Assembly (NCBI GenBank): GCA_023409975.1
Contig: JAEYQO010000019.1
Location: 62,001 to 126,000 of the forward strand
DNA: 64,000 bases
Direction: 5' to 3'
Source of the DNA: Bacteroidota bacterium
GTDB lineage: Bacteria; Bacteroidota; Bacteroidia; Chitinophagales; Chitinophagaceae
Part shown: positions 49,924-58,206 of the stretch, piece by piece
Layout: each line of letters opens with the position of its first letter
How positions within the stretch are numbered: the stretch's first letter is position 1
The notes under the pieces: generated by a model
Databases searched by the model: none
Seen by the model: the letters and a program-made list of their open reading frames with translations, nothing else
What the model was told of the DNA's origin: nothing
Made by a program: the position numbers and the translations under genes

Positions 49924-51720
49924 TTACTCATCGAGCTTCAGGACGGCGAGGAAGGCCTCCTGTGGCACTTCTACGCTCCCTATCTGGCGCATACGTTTCT
50001 TACCTTCCTTTTGCTTTTCAAGTAGCTTCCGCTTACGGCTGATGTCACCACCATAACATTTCGCTGTAACGTCTTTACGCATAGCTGAAATGTTTTCCCT
50101 TGCGATGATTTTTGCCCCGATAGTAGCCTGAATGGCGATGAGGAATTGTTGACGAGGCAACAGGTCTTTCAGTTTAGCACAAAGCTTACGTCCGAAATCC
50201 TGTGCTCTGCTCCTGTGGATCAATGCACTTAAAGCATCCACTTTTTCGGCATTCAGGAGAATGTCCATTTTGACAATATCAGACTCCCGGTAGTCGAGCG
50301 GGTGATAGTCGAAGGAGGCATAGCCACGGGTGCAGCTTTTCAGCTTGTCATAGAAATCGAATACGATTTCTGCCAATGGCATTTCAAATATCAGCTCCAC
50401 ACGAGTAGGAGTCAGATAATGCTGGTTGATCAGTATACCTCGTTTCCCGAGGCAAAGACTCATGATGTTTCCGATGTAATCAGGCAGCGTGATGATCTGT
50501 GCTCTGATAAATGGTTCTTCAATACGATCGGTTCTGCTGGGGTCGGGGAGTTCACTTGGATTATTAACGATGATCGGAGTGTCTTTTTCCCGGGTAAGGT
50601 AAGCTTTGAAGCTCACATTCGGTACCGTGGTGATCACTGTCTGGTTAAACTCGCGTTCCAAACGTTCCTGTATGATCTCCATGTGAAGCATTCCGAGGAA
50701 TCCGCAACGGAAACCAAAGCCCAGCGCCTGAGAAGTTTCTGGCTCGAAGGTCAGGGAAGCATCATTCAACTGGAGCTTCTCCATACATTCCCGAAGTTCT
50801 TCAAAATCGTCAGTGACGACAGGGAAGATTCCGGCAAATACCATCGGTTTTACTTCTTCGAAACCGTGAATAGGCTCTGGACTGGGGTTATTGATAAGTG
50901 TGATGGTATCACCCACCTTGACTTCCTTGGCGTCCTTGATGCCCGTGATGATATAACCCACGTCGCCGGTTCTGACTTCTTTTCTGGGTGCGAGCCCCAT
51001 TTTCAGAATGCCTACCTCATCTGCGGTGTAGTCATTATCGGTGTGGAAGAACCGCACCTTATCGTTCTTTTTTAGGGAGCCATTAAAGATCCTGTAGTAG
51101 GCAATGATACCCCGGAAGGAATTGAAAACCGAGTCAAAGATCAATGCCTGCAGCGGAGCATCCGGATCTCCTTTAGGTGCCGGAATTCTATTGATGATCG
51201 CGGACATTATTTCCTCAATCCCGATGCCCGATTTACCGGAGGCGAGAATGATCTCATCGGGTTTACATCCTATGAGATCCACGATCTGATCGGTAACCTC
51301 TGGGATCATAGCACCTTCCATATCAATCTTGTTGATCACAGGAATGATTTCGAGATCGTTGTCCAGCGCCAGGTAGAGATTGGAGATCGTCTGAGCCTGG
51401 ATTCCCTGGGAAGCATCGACTAGGAGCAGGGCGCCTTCACAGGCCGCGAGGGCACGGGAGACCTCATAGGAGAAGTCGACGTGGCCGGGAGTGTCAATGA
51501 GGTTCAGGGTATATTTTTCACCTTCATATTCATAATCCATCTGGATGGCGTGGCTCTTGATGGTAATGCCTTTTTCGCGCTCCAGATCCATATCATCCAG
51601 CACCTGTGCCTGCATATCCCGGTCGGAGATGGTCTTGGTAAATTCCAGGAGCCGGTCCGCCAGGGTACTCTTTCCATGGTCAATATGGGCTATGATACAA
51701 AAGTTCCTAATGTTTTGCAT
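49924..51720 (-). CDS. lepA: Elongation factor 4 (LepA)
   Basis: 598 residues from MQNIRNFCIIAHIDHGKSTL, matching the family start; an in-frame codon at 51762 lies before the promoter box and is rejected. G1 AHIDHGKST, G3 LIDTPGHVDFSYEV and G4 INKIDMEGA are intact, and the LepA-specific C-terminus (RENISAMRKDVTAKCYGGDI, KRKLLEKQKEGKKRMRQIGS) is present. It back-translocates or remodels stalled ribosomes. Confidence 0.97.
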   Translation of the reverse strand: MQNIRNFCIIAHIDHGKSTLADRLLEFTKTISDRDMQAQVLDDMDLEREKGITIKSHAIQMDYEYEGEKYTLNLIDTPGHVDFSYEVSRALAACEGALLLVDASQGIQAQTISNLYLALDNDLEIIPVINKIDMEGAMIPEVTDQIVDLIGCKPDEIILASGKSGIGIEEIMSAIINRIPAPKGDPDAPLQALIFDSVFNSFRGIIAYYRIFNGSLKKNDKVRFFHTDNDYTADEVGILKMGLAPRKEVRTGDVGYIITGIKDAKEVKVGDTITLINNPSPEPIHGFEEVKPMVFAGIFPVVTDDFEELRECMEKLQLNDASLTFEPETSQALGFGFRCGFLGMLHMEIIQERLEREFNQTVITTVPNVSFKAYLTREKDTPIIVNNPSELPDPSRTDRIEEPFIRAQIITLPDYIGNIMSLCLGKRGILINQHYLTPTRVELIFEMPLAEIVFDFYDKLKSCTRGYASFDYHPLDYRESDIVKMDILLNAEKVDALSALIHRSRAQDFGRKLCAKLKDLLPRQQFLIAIQATIGAKIIARENISAMRKDVTAKCYGGDISRKRKLLEKQKEGKKRMRQIGSVEVPQEAFLAVLKLDE

Positions 51721-51736
51721 ATATTCAATAAGTGCG

Positions 51737-51744
51737 CAAAGGTA
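51737..51744 (-). promoter_or_regulatory. -7 element (TACCTTTG) for lepA
   Basis: Exact TAnnTTTG on the minus strand; predicted leader of about 12 bases. Followed by CGCACTT, as at the deoxynucleoside kinase promoter. Confidence 0.5.
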
Positions 51745-51851
51745 CGATTTTGTAGCATCCATGTCCGGAGTTTAACAGGTCAGGTAAAGACGCAGCCAGC
51801 TCTGCTTTGGCATGATTTTCAAACGGGGATTAATGTCACAAAATTTTAAAG

Positions 51852-52019
51852 ATGAAACGTATCTCAATTCTGCCAATTATAGCCATGTTCAGTGTGCTTT
51901 TGAGCCTGAGCAGTTGCGAACTGATCGCTGATATTTTTTACGCGGGGATCTGGGTTGGAGTTATCCTTGTAATAGCGATCGTTGCCATAATTATCTGGCT
52001 GATCAGGAAGATTTTTTAA
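51852..52019 (+). CDS. Small lipoprotein-like membrane peptide (55 residues)
   Basis: MKRISILPIIAMFSVLLSLS leads to a lipobox-like LSSC, then ELIADIFYAGIW and a second hydrophobic helix VGVILVIAIVAIIIWLIRKI to the C-terminus. Small proteins of this layout (Cys-ELI-DIF ... WLI) are common in Bacteroidota and are often mis-named phosphatidate cytidylyltransferase; the role is unknown. It lies 39 bp before the YtxH gene and is probably co-transcribed. Confidence 0.75.
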   Translation: MKRISILPIIAMFSVLLSLSSCELIADIFYAGIWVGVILVIAIVAIIIWLIRKIF

Positions 52020-52058
52020 GCTTCAGACTGAAACCATCACTATAAAAACCATATACAC

Positions 52059-52391
52059 ATGACTAAATTCCTGGCTGGTGCTATTGTCGGTTTTGTTGCC
52101 GGTGTACTGCTGGCACCTGAAAAAGGGGAAACTACGAGAGACAACCTGGCATTTACTGCTTCCAGATGGAAACAGCGGCTAAACAGACTTGCAGGCAGAA
52201 GAGGTATTGATGAGCTCCGCTCCTTCCTGAATCGCAACATCGACGGGGTGACTGAGGATGTCCGTACCCGGATGCTTACCATATTGAGTGAGGCCGAGGA
52301 GATGGCTTATAATCCCTCCGAGCCAACGATTTCCGGGGTGGGCTCAACACAGGGTTCCGGAAATACGAATTACAGCAATGGCGCCGGTTAG
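52059..52391 (+). CDS. YtxH-domain protein
   Basis: 110 residues. The YtxH start MTKFLAGAIVGFVAGVLLAP with EKGETTRDNL is typical (Gly-rich membrane helix followed by APxxGxxTR). A helical amphipathic part follows and a Gly/Ser/Asn-rich tail ends it. Family members are membrane-associated and linked to general stress; the molecular role is not known. Confidence 0.85.
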   Translation: MTKFLAGAIVGFVAGVLLAPEKGETTRDNLAFTASRWKQRLNRLAGRRGIDELRSFLNRNIDGVTEDVRTRMLTILSEAEEMAYNPSEPTISGVGSTQGSGNTNYSNGAG

Positions 52392-52413
52392 AGCCGGTAT
52401 TCTATAAAATAGG

Positions 52414-52447
52414 TACGGGGACTGCATATTTTTCTGCAGTCCCCGTA
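52414..52447. terminator. Bidirectional terminator between ytxH-like gene and ispF
   Basis: Thirteen-bp perfect stem TACGGGGACTGCA / TGCAGTCCCCGTA with an 8-base T-rich loop. Confidence 0.82.
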
Positions 52448-52469
52448 TTCGATAAATCCGGCCGTGGTT

Positions 52470-52949
52470 TTAATATTTCTGTATCAGCACGTTCGCCAGT
52501 GCAACGACGCCCTCCTCCCGGCCTACGAAACTCATTTGTTCAGTAGTGGTTGCTTTGATCGATACATCTTCCGGCGATAGATGAACGATTCTGGAAATGG
52601 CTTCCTGCATCTGTGATATATATGGTTTAATCTTTGGCTCCTGAAGCAGTATCGTTGAATCGATGTTCACCAGCCAGAATCCCCTTTCACGTACCATATT
52701 ATAGCTTCGTCTGAGCAACACTTTGCTATCAATGCCTTTGTAAGCCTCGTCTGTATCAGGGAAATGTTTCCCGATGTCACCCAGCCCGACTGCGCCCAGT
52801 AATGCATCGCAGATTGCGTGTAATAAAACATCGGCATCAGAGTGACCAATACAGCCTTTGTGATGAGGGATCTGTACACCACCTAACCAAAAAGCCCTGC
52901 CCTCTGCAAGCTGATGGAAATCAATTCCCTGACCGATCCTGAATGACAT
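52470..52949 (-). CDS. ispF: 2-C-methyl-D-erythritol 2,4-cyclodiphosphate synthase
   Basis: 159 residues. MSFRIGQGIDFHQLAEGRAF places metal ligands Asp10 and His12; GGVQIPHHKGCIGHSDADVL with HAICDALLGAVGLGDIGKHF is the IspF signature. It forms the cyclic diphosphate in the MEP isoprenoid pathway, so this organism uses the non-mevalonate route. It seems to be a single gene; a near-consensus box CATCTTTG lies about 24 bases before the ATG. Confidence 0.96.
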   Translation of the reverse strand: MSFRIGQGIDFHQLAEGRAFWLGGVQIPHHKGCIGHSDADVLLHAICDALLGAVGLGDIGKHFPDTDEAYKGIDSKVLLRRSYNMVRERGFWLVNIDSTILLQEPKIKPYISQMQEAISRIVHLSPEDVSIKATTTEQMSFVGREEGVVALANVLIQKY

Positions 52950-52997
52950 AAAAAGAATATTTGATACGCTGCAAAGATGCAGTGTTCAGGCCAACAA

Positions 52998-53027
52998 AAA
53001 AAGTCATGGCTGGAACCATGACTTTTT
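52998..53027 (-). terminator. Terminator of hutU
   Basis: Twelve-bp perfect stem AAAAAGTCATGG / CCATGACTTTTT with a 6-base loop. Confidence 0.85.
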
Positions 53028-53044
53028 GATAATCTTAAAGTTAG

Positions 53045-54703
53045 CTACCAGATATTCAGATCATTGTCTTTCGCTGTCTTAACTGCGAGATCATATCCGG
53101 CGTCTGCGTGTCGAACAACTCCCATTCCAGGGTCATTATAAAGGACCCGCTGAAGTCGACGGGCTGCATCATCGGTCCCATCTGCGACGATCACCATCCC
53201 GGCATGCAGGGAGTAACCCATACCTACGCCTCCGCCGTGGTGAAAAGAAACCCAACTGGCACCACCCGCTGTATTGATTAAAGCGTTAAGGATCGGCCAG
53301 TCTGCCACAGCATCGGATCCATCTTTCATGGCTTCTGTCTCTCTGTTGGGTGAAGCTACCGATCCGGTATCAAGATGGTCGCGCCCGATCACAATGGGTG
53401 CTTTTACTTTTCCGGATCTAACCAGTTCATTGAACAATTGTCCGGCTTTTTCACGTTCTCCCATGCCCAGCCAGCAGATGCGGGAGGGCAGTCCCTGAAA
53501 CGCAATCTTTTCGCGCGCCATTTTCAGCCATCTGTGCAGGCCTTTATTATCTGGAAACAGATCCATTAATGCCTGGTCGGTCGTATAGATATCTTCCGGG
53601 TCGCCACTCAGTGCTACCCAGCGGAAAGGTCCTTTACCCTCACAAAACAGGGGGCGTATGTAGGCAGGAACGAACCCGGGAAAATCGAAAGCGTTTTTGA
53701 TGCCGCGTTTGTCATGAGCCTGACCTCTGAGGTTGTTGCCATAATCGAAAGTGACCGCACCTCTTTTCTGCAGTTCCAGCATCTGTTTAACATGCCGGGC
53801 CATGGTGTCGAGGGACCGGCTCATATATTCCTGGGGGCTACTACTCCTTAACGCATTTGCTTCTACTACGGTAAGACCTTCGGGAAAATAACCGATTAGT
53901 TCATCGTGGGCGGAGGTTTGGTCTGTTAAGGTATCGGGGGTGATATCCCGATCGATCAGCCTTTGCAGGAGATCAACGACATTGCAGCAGACTCCGATGG
54001 AGACCGCCTCGCCATTCTTTTTTGCTTCCAGGGCCCAGTCGATGGCTTCATCTATATCATTCGAAGATTTATCGAGATAACGAGTTTCCAGGCGTTTTTT
54101 GATCCGCCACTCTTCTATTTCAGCAACCAGCGCAACACCCTCATTCATTGTAATAGCCAGCGGCTGAGCGCCGCCCATCCCTCCAAGTCCGGCGGTTACA
54201 TTCAATGTTCCTTTGAGTGATCCATTATAGTGCTGATTAGCCAGAGAAAGGTAGGTTTCGTAAGTGCCCTGGACAATTCCCTGTGAGCCGATATAGATCC
54301 AGCTGCCTGCTGTCATCTGACCGTACATCATCAGACCTTTGGCTTCCAGTTCACGAAAATGTTCCCAGTTTGCCCAGCGACCAACGAGGTTGGAGTTAGC
54401 AATCAGCACCCTGGGTGCATCCTTATGAGAACGAAGGACGGCAACGGGTTTTCCTGACTGAACCATAAGCGTTTGGTCCTCATCGAGATTCGTAAGGCAG
54501 TCAAGGATCTTGTCAAAGCTTTTCCAGTCGCGGGCAGCCTTTCCGATGCCGCCATATACGACCAGATCTTCAGGTCTTTCTGCTACTTCCGGGTCCAGAT
54601 TATTCTGAATCATACGGAAGGCAGCTTCTGCTACCCAGTTTTTACAAGTCAACTCGCTACCCCTTGGGGCGCGAATGATTCTGGGTGTGGTTATTGTTGA
54701 CAT
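53045..54703 (-). CDS. hutU: Urocanate hydratase
   Basis: 552 residues, standard length. ELTCKNWVAEAAFRMIQNNL at the start, QSGKPVAVLRSHKDAPRVLI, the NAD-binding TAGLGGMGGAQPLAITMNEG and FHHGGGVGMGYSLHAGMVIV are family hallmarks. It hydrates urocanate to imidazolone propionate in histidine breakdown, with tightly bound NAD. hutH, hutI and hutG are not adjacent. purC follows 45 bp downstream in the other operon direction order (same strand) but has its own promoter box only at 55714, upstream of purC itself. Confidence 0.96.
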   Translation of the reverse strand: MSTITTPRIIRAPRGSELTCKNWVAEAAFRMIQNNLDPEVAERPEDLVVYGGIGKAARDWKSFDKILDCLTNLDEDQTLMVQSGKPVAVLRSHKDAPRVLIANSNLVGRWANWEHFRELEAKGLMMYGQMTAGSWIYIGSQGIVQGTYETYLSLANQHYNGSLKGTLNVTAGLGGMGGAQPLAITMNEGVALVAEIEEWRIKKRLETRYLDKSSNDIDEAIDWALEAKKNGEAVSIGVCCNVVDLLQRLIDRDITPDTLTDQTSAHDELIGYFPEGLTVVEANALRSSSPQEYMSRSLDTMARHVKQMLELQKRGAVTFDYGNNLRGQAHDKRGIKNAFDFPGFVPAYIRPLFCEGKGPFRWVALSGDPEDIYTTDQALMDLFPDNKGLHRWLKMAREKIAFQGLPSRICWLGMGEREKAGQLFNELVRSGKVKAPIVIGRDHLDTGSVASPNRETEAMKDGSDAVADWPILNALINTAGGASWVSFHHGGGVGMGYSLHAGMVIVADGTDDAARRLQRVLYNDPGMGVVRHADAGYDLAVKTAKDNDLNIW

Positions 54704-54748
54704 ATGCTGTTTTTGGCTTTATTGTTAACCAGGATGGTGATTATTTCA

Positions 54749-55696
54749 TTAAAGTGTTCCCATGGTATCAGGCACAGGAGGCAGATTGCTTACGGCAGTT
54801 GACAGTCGCTCGAGCGCCTCCGTCTCGGATATCGATTCTCTGACGAATCTTTTACCGGTCACTTGTTCATAGAGCTCAATGTATCTGGTGGATATACCCT
54901 CTACCACCTCGTCCGTCATTTCAGGTACCCGCTGACCTTCTTTTCCCTGAAAGCCATGTTCCATCAGCCATTCCCGTACAAATTCCTTTGAGAGTTGTTT
55001 TTGGGGTTCATCCGCTTCCAGGCGTTCCTGAAACCCTTCTGCATAGAAGTATCTTGAGGAGTCCGGGGTATGGATTTCATCAATTAAATAGATGGTGTTT
55101 CCAATCCTTCCAAACTCATATTTCGTGTCTACGAGGATTAGTCCCCGCTTGCGGGCCAGCTCACGACCACGTTCAAAAAGAGCCAGTGAATAGCGCTCCA
55201 GTTGTTCATATTCGTGTTCGGAAACGATTCCTCTATTGATGATCTCCTCACGGGAAATATCTTCGTCGTGACCTTCATGAGCTTTGGTCGTCGGTGTAAT
55301 GATCGGGGAATTGAAGGGCTGGTTTTCCTTCATACCGTCCGGAAGGGTTACACCACATAGCTCCCGTTTGCCGGTTTTGTAAGTTCTCCAGGCATGTCCG
55401 GTAAGATTACCGCGTACAACCATTTCTACGGCGTAGGTTTCACACTTATAACCAACGGTCGCATTGGGCAGCGGTGTGCTGATCTTCCAGTTAGGAACGA
55501 TATCTGCTGTCGCGTCCAGGAATTCTGCAGCGATCTGATTGAGCACCTGACCCTTGAAAGGAATTGGGCGCGGGAGAACGACATCGAAAGCAGATATCCG
55601 GTCGCTGACAATCATGGCGAGGTGTTGTGTTCCGATAAAGTAGACGTCACGCACTTTGCCTTTATAAAAGCCCGTTTGGTTCGGAAGTTGCAGCAT
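54749..55696 (-). CDS. purC: SAICAR synthase (phosphoribosylaminoimidazolesuccinocarboxamide synthase)
   Basis: 315 residues, the longer SAICAR synthase form. It starts MLQLPNQTGFYKGKVRDVYF; AMIVSDRISAFDVVLPRPIP, EMVVRGNLTGHAWRTYKTGK and RGLILVDTKYEFGRIGNTIY with DEIHTPDSSRYFYAEGF are the ATP- and CAIR-binding blocks. It adds aspartate to CAIR in purine synthesis. hutU starts 45 bp after its stop on the same strand, so read-through into hutU is possible. Confidence 0.96.
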   Translation of the reverse strand: MLQLPNQTGFYKGKVRDVYFIGTQHLAMIVSDRISAFDVVLPRPIPFKGQVLNQIAAEFLDATADIVPNWKISTPLPNATVGYKCETYAVEMVVRGNLTGHAWRTYKTGKRELCGVTLPDGMKENQPFNSPIITPTTKAHEGHDEDISREEIINRGIVSEHEYEQLERYSLALFERGRELARKRGLILVDTKYEFGRIGNTIYLIDEIHTPDSSRYFYAEGFQERLEADEPQKQLSKEFVREWLMEHGFQGKEGQRVPEMTDEVVEGISTRYIELYEQVTGKRFVRESISETEALERLSTAVSNLPPVPDTMGTL

Positions 55697-55713
55697 TATA
55701 GAAAATTAGAGGG

Positions 55714-55721
55714 CAAAGATA
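55714..55721 (-). promoter_or_regulatory. -7 element (TATCTTTG) for purC
   Basis: Exact TAnnTTTG on the minus strand; predicted leader of about 13 bases. Confidence 0.5.
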
Positions 55722-55857
55722 AGTGATGCCAGGGGTTAGTTCCGATAGTCTGGAGCTGAAGTGGTTGACGATTGGACTGAGTTGGAAAATGGCATAGGTT
55801 TCCGTCACGAATCATTGATGCCTCATTAGATGAAGAAGGGCCGGTGCCAGAAATAAA

Positions 55858-55886
55858 ACTCCCCGTCAGGGAAACCTGCGGGGAGT
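55858..55886 (-). terminator. Terminator of the amino-acid dehydrogenase gene
   Basis: Stem ACTCCCCGTCAGG / CCTGCGGGGAGT with one bulged base and loop GAAA; on the minus strand a short T-rich tail follows. Confidence 0.78.
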
Positions 55887-55910
55887 CGAACATCTCTTAA
55901 AACGGCGTTA

Positions 55911-56981
55911 TTACAATCTGGCTTTCACATTCGCGATATCCCGGAGTCTGCGTTCGGCGATCTTCATAGCTGCGGCCTGGGTATGGATATTTTCTGTTTC
56001 TGCAAGTTTATAGATATCCAGCGTGCGCTCGTAGATCTTCTCCACATTGCCCATGACGCGCTCACGGTTATAACCGTCAAGTTCCGCGGCAACATTGATC
56101 AGACCTCCAGCATTGATCAGGAAGTCCGGCGCATATAGTACACCTTTTTCTATCAGCATAGGTCCGTGGATATTTTCATCAGCTAACTGATTGTTGGCGG
56201 CACCGGCTACTATCGGACATTTCATCCTGCTGATACTGTCATTGTTCAGGGTAGCTCCGAGGGCACAAGGGGCATAAATGTCCATTTCCATATCAAATAG
56301 ATCTTTGCCCTCAATCACTTCAACCGTACGAAACTTATCAGTACACTCTTTCAGTTTGGCGGTGTTGATATCTGTAATATATACTTTGGCTCCTTCTTCC
56401 ACCAGGTGTCCGACGAGGTACTGACCGACATGGCCCACACCCTGTACTACAACTTTCCTGCCTGCCAACTGGTCGCTTCCCCACATTTTTTTAGCAGATG
56501 CCTTCATTCCCATGAACACACCATATGCTGTGAAGGGTGAAGGGTCGCCGCTACCACCCATATATTCCGGAACGCCGGTTACGTGGTCTGTTTCCAGGGC
56601 GATATACTCCATGTCGCGGGCAGAAGTGTTGACATCTTCAGCAGTGATGTATTTACCATTCAGGCTATCGACAAATTTTCCATAACGGCGCCACAGCGCT
56701 TCAGATTTCATAGAAGGATCGGCTACGATTACCGCCTTTCCGCCACCCAGGTTAAGTCCGCTGATGGCAGCTTTATAGGTCATGCCACGGCTGAGTCGCA
56801 GGGCATCTACCACGGCATCTCCATGGCTGTCATACTTCCAGAGGCGGGTGCCACCAAGTGCGGGGCCGAGTGTGGTATTGTGGATGGCAATTATGGCGTT
56901 GAGGCCGGAATGTGGATCATGACAGAAGACGACCTGCTCATGTTCCATCTGCTGCATATAATCAAAAACAGACTGTTGCAT
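55911..56981 (-). CDS. Leucine/valine/phenylalanine dehydrogenase family protein
   Basis: 356 residues from the ATG at 56981 (the preceding TTG is not needed). Family blocks: GLNAIIAIHNTTLGPALGGT, GMTYKAAISGLNLGGGKAVI with the catalytic Lys in the GGGK context, RKVVVQGVGHVGQYLVGHLV as NAD-binding Rossmann motif, and PDFLINAGGLINVAAELDGY. It interconverts branched-chain or aromatic amino acids and 2-oxo acids with NAD. The exact substrate is not readable; leucine dehydrogenase is the most common in this group. A palindrome overlaps its promoter. Confidence 0.92.
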   Translation of the reverse strand: MQQSVFDYMQQMEHEQVVFCHDPHSGLNAIIAIHNTTLGPALGGTRLWKYDSHGDAVVDALRLSRGMTYKAAISGLNLGGGKAVIVADPSMKSEALWRRYGKFVDSLNGKYITAEDVNTSARDMEYIALETDHVTGVPEYMGGSGDPSPFTAYGVFMGMKASAKKMWGSDQLAGRKVVVQGVGHVGQYLVGHLVEEGAKVYITDINTAKLKECTDKFRTVEVIEGKDLFDMEMDIYAPCALGATLNNDSISRMKCPIVAGAANNQLADENIHGPMLIEKGVLYAPDFLINAGGLINVAAELDGYNRERVMGNVEKIYERTLDIYKLAETENIHTQAAAMKIAERRLRDIANVKARL

Positions 56982-56992
56982 CAATTTGAAAA

Positions 56993-57009
56993 TTAGGTTG
57001 CAAACCTAA
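56993..57009 (-). promoter_or_regulatory. Promoter box inside a 7-bp palindrome, amino-acid dehydrogenase gene
   Basis: The -7 element TAGGTTTG (57001-57008, minus strand) lies in the palindrome TTAGGTT-GCA-AACCTAA (56993-57009). A protein bound there would cover the transcription start, so this is a candidate operator. Confidence 0.45.
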
Positions 57010-57100
57010 GGAAAAAGGTTTTAAAGGAGTAAATGAACGAAAACTACACATGATTGATAATCATTATTATCGCTCGCGCTCTTCGAAAAATGTACGCGTT

Positions 57101-57745
57101 TCACTTCCAGCGGATCACCTTACCGTCGCCTATGATATAAAGCCCTGAGAAATCATCCTGGTCCAGCAGATGTGTGCCGGTAAACTCGCCGAAGGCAGGT
57201 AGAATCATCCGGTTGTTCTGCAGTGCGAAACAACAAAGCTTCAGCGTAGGCTGATGCTTTCCGGGAGACTTGATACGCAGCGCGGGGTGTATATGCCCGT
57301 GAATCAGAAACGCATCTGTTTTAAGCCAGTCGTGCGCAATGCAAAACGGTCCAATATTCAGGCAGCTGGTATGTTGTTCCAGCTGATATGTTTCATAATC
57401 GGCGGCAGGAAGGATATCGTGATTGCCCACTACCAGATCAAACCGGACCTTTGGATGCTGGTTCCTGAAGTGCCTGAAGGTAGTCACTTGTTGGTTGGAT
57501 TTGCTGTGAAACAGATCGCCCGCGATAACCAGACGCTGTGCCTTCTTTTGCTGAAGTAAGGCTGCAAGTCTGAGCTCATCAGTTTCCTGTGTACGGGAGG
57601 GTATGGGAATGCCGTGCCGGCGAAAATGTCCTGATTTACCCCAATGCAGATCTGCGACGACCAGCGTTTTTTCCTTCTCCCACCATATTGCCCTTTCCGG
57701 TAATAACTCAATCGTTTCACCTTTGAGCTCCAGTGCTTCGCTCAT
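57101..57745 (-). CDS. pdeM: PdeM-like metallophosphoesterase (ligase-associated DNA damage response endonuclease)
   Basis: 214 residues. The calcineurin-like motifs are complete: VVADLHWGKSGHFRRHGIPI, VIAGDLFHS, DLVVGNHD and LIHGHIHPALRI. The head ELLPERAIWWEKEKTLVVAD is typical of PdeM. The family is named for genes linked to ATP-dependent DNA ligase and Lhr helicase; those partners are not next to it here. Its biochemical role in repair is only partly known. Confidence 0.9.
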   Translation of the reverse strand: MSEALELKGETIELLPERAIWWEKEKTLVVADLHWGKSGHFRRHGIPIPSRTQETDELRLAALLQQKKAQRLVIAGDLFHSKSNQQVTTFRHFRNQHPKVRFDLVVGNHDILPAADYETYQLEQHTSCLNIGPFCIAHDWLKTDAFLIHGHIHPALRIKSPGKHQPTLKLCCFALQNNRMILPAFGEFTGTHLLDQDDFSGLYIIGDGKVIRWK

Positions 57746-57750
57746 TGCTG

Positions 57751-57758
57751 CAAAGATA
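57751..57758 (-). promoter_or_regulatory. -7 element (TATCTTTG) for pdeM, leaderless layout
   Basis: Exact TAnnTTTG on the minus strand ends 5 bases before the ATG at 57745. Confidence 0.5.
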
Positions 57759-57789
57759 CCGGGGGGATTTCACTCGTATCAATAAAAAA

Positions 57790-57805
57790 AGCTGCCGAAG
57801 CAGCT
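57790..57805 (-). terminator. Terminator of the gene at 57811
   Basis: Stem AGCTGC / GCAGCT with loop CGAA; on the minus strand followed by a run of seven T. Confidence 0.8.
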
Positions 57806-57810
57806 CTTTG

Positions 57811-58059
57811 TTAACCTTGTATCTCAGACATGTTATCCTGCATTCTTTGGTGCACCAGATCAGTCAGTACCCGGTTCTTTTCCGGGGTACTATTTGAGGT
57901 CGAGAGTATGGCGTAACTGAAATCACAGCCTTTTCTGATCAGGCTAATGAAATGATACCTGGCCTGTTTCGGTATAAACCGCAGTATATGCCTAAATTGT
58001 TTATACAGATATCCGGGAACATACTTGCAAACGTTCTGTTCAAACTGAGCGTATTCCAT
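57811..58059 (-). CDS. Hypothetical protein (82 residues)
   Basis: From MEYAQFEQNVCKYVPGYLYK; a GTG at 58107 would add 16 residues. The chain is helical and basic (QFRHILRFIPKQARYHFISL, EKNRVLTDLVHQRMQDNMSE). No family recognised. It has its own terminator, which supports a real gene. Confidence 0.6.
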   Translation of the reverse strand: MEYAQFEQNVCKYVPGYLYKQFRHILRFIPKQARYHFISLIRKGCDFSYAILSTSNSTPEKNRVLTDLVHQRMQDNMSEIQG

Positions 58060-58206
58060 GTTTATGAATTTGGTTTGAAGCCTTACCGAATGAAACCATA
58101 CCAGCACCAGCTCTGCCCCTGTTAGTAAATCGTTAAGCCCGGTGAAGGTTGGTTTTACAGTACAGCAGTCTAATAACTATCTTGCACCAGTTTTCAAACA
58201 AAAATT

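Noticed and set aside
55741..55800. Possible 11-bp spacing of GG pairs downstream of the dehydrogenase gene
   Set aside because: Three or four GG pairs are in phase but the rest of the sequence shows no repeating unit; likely chance.
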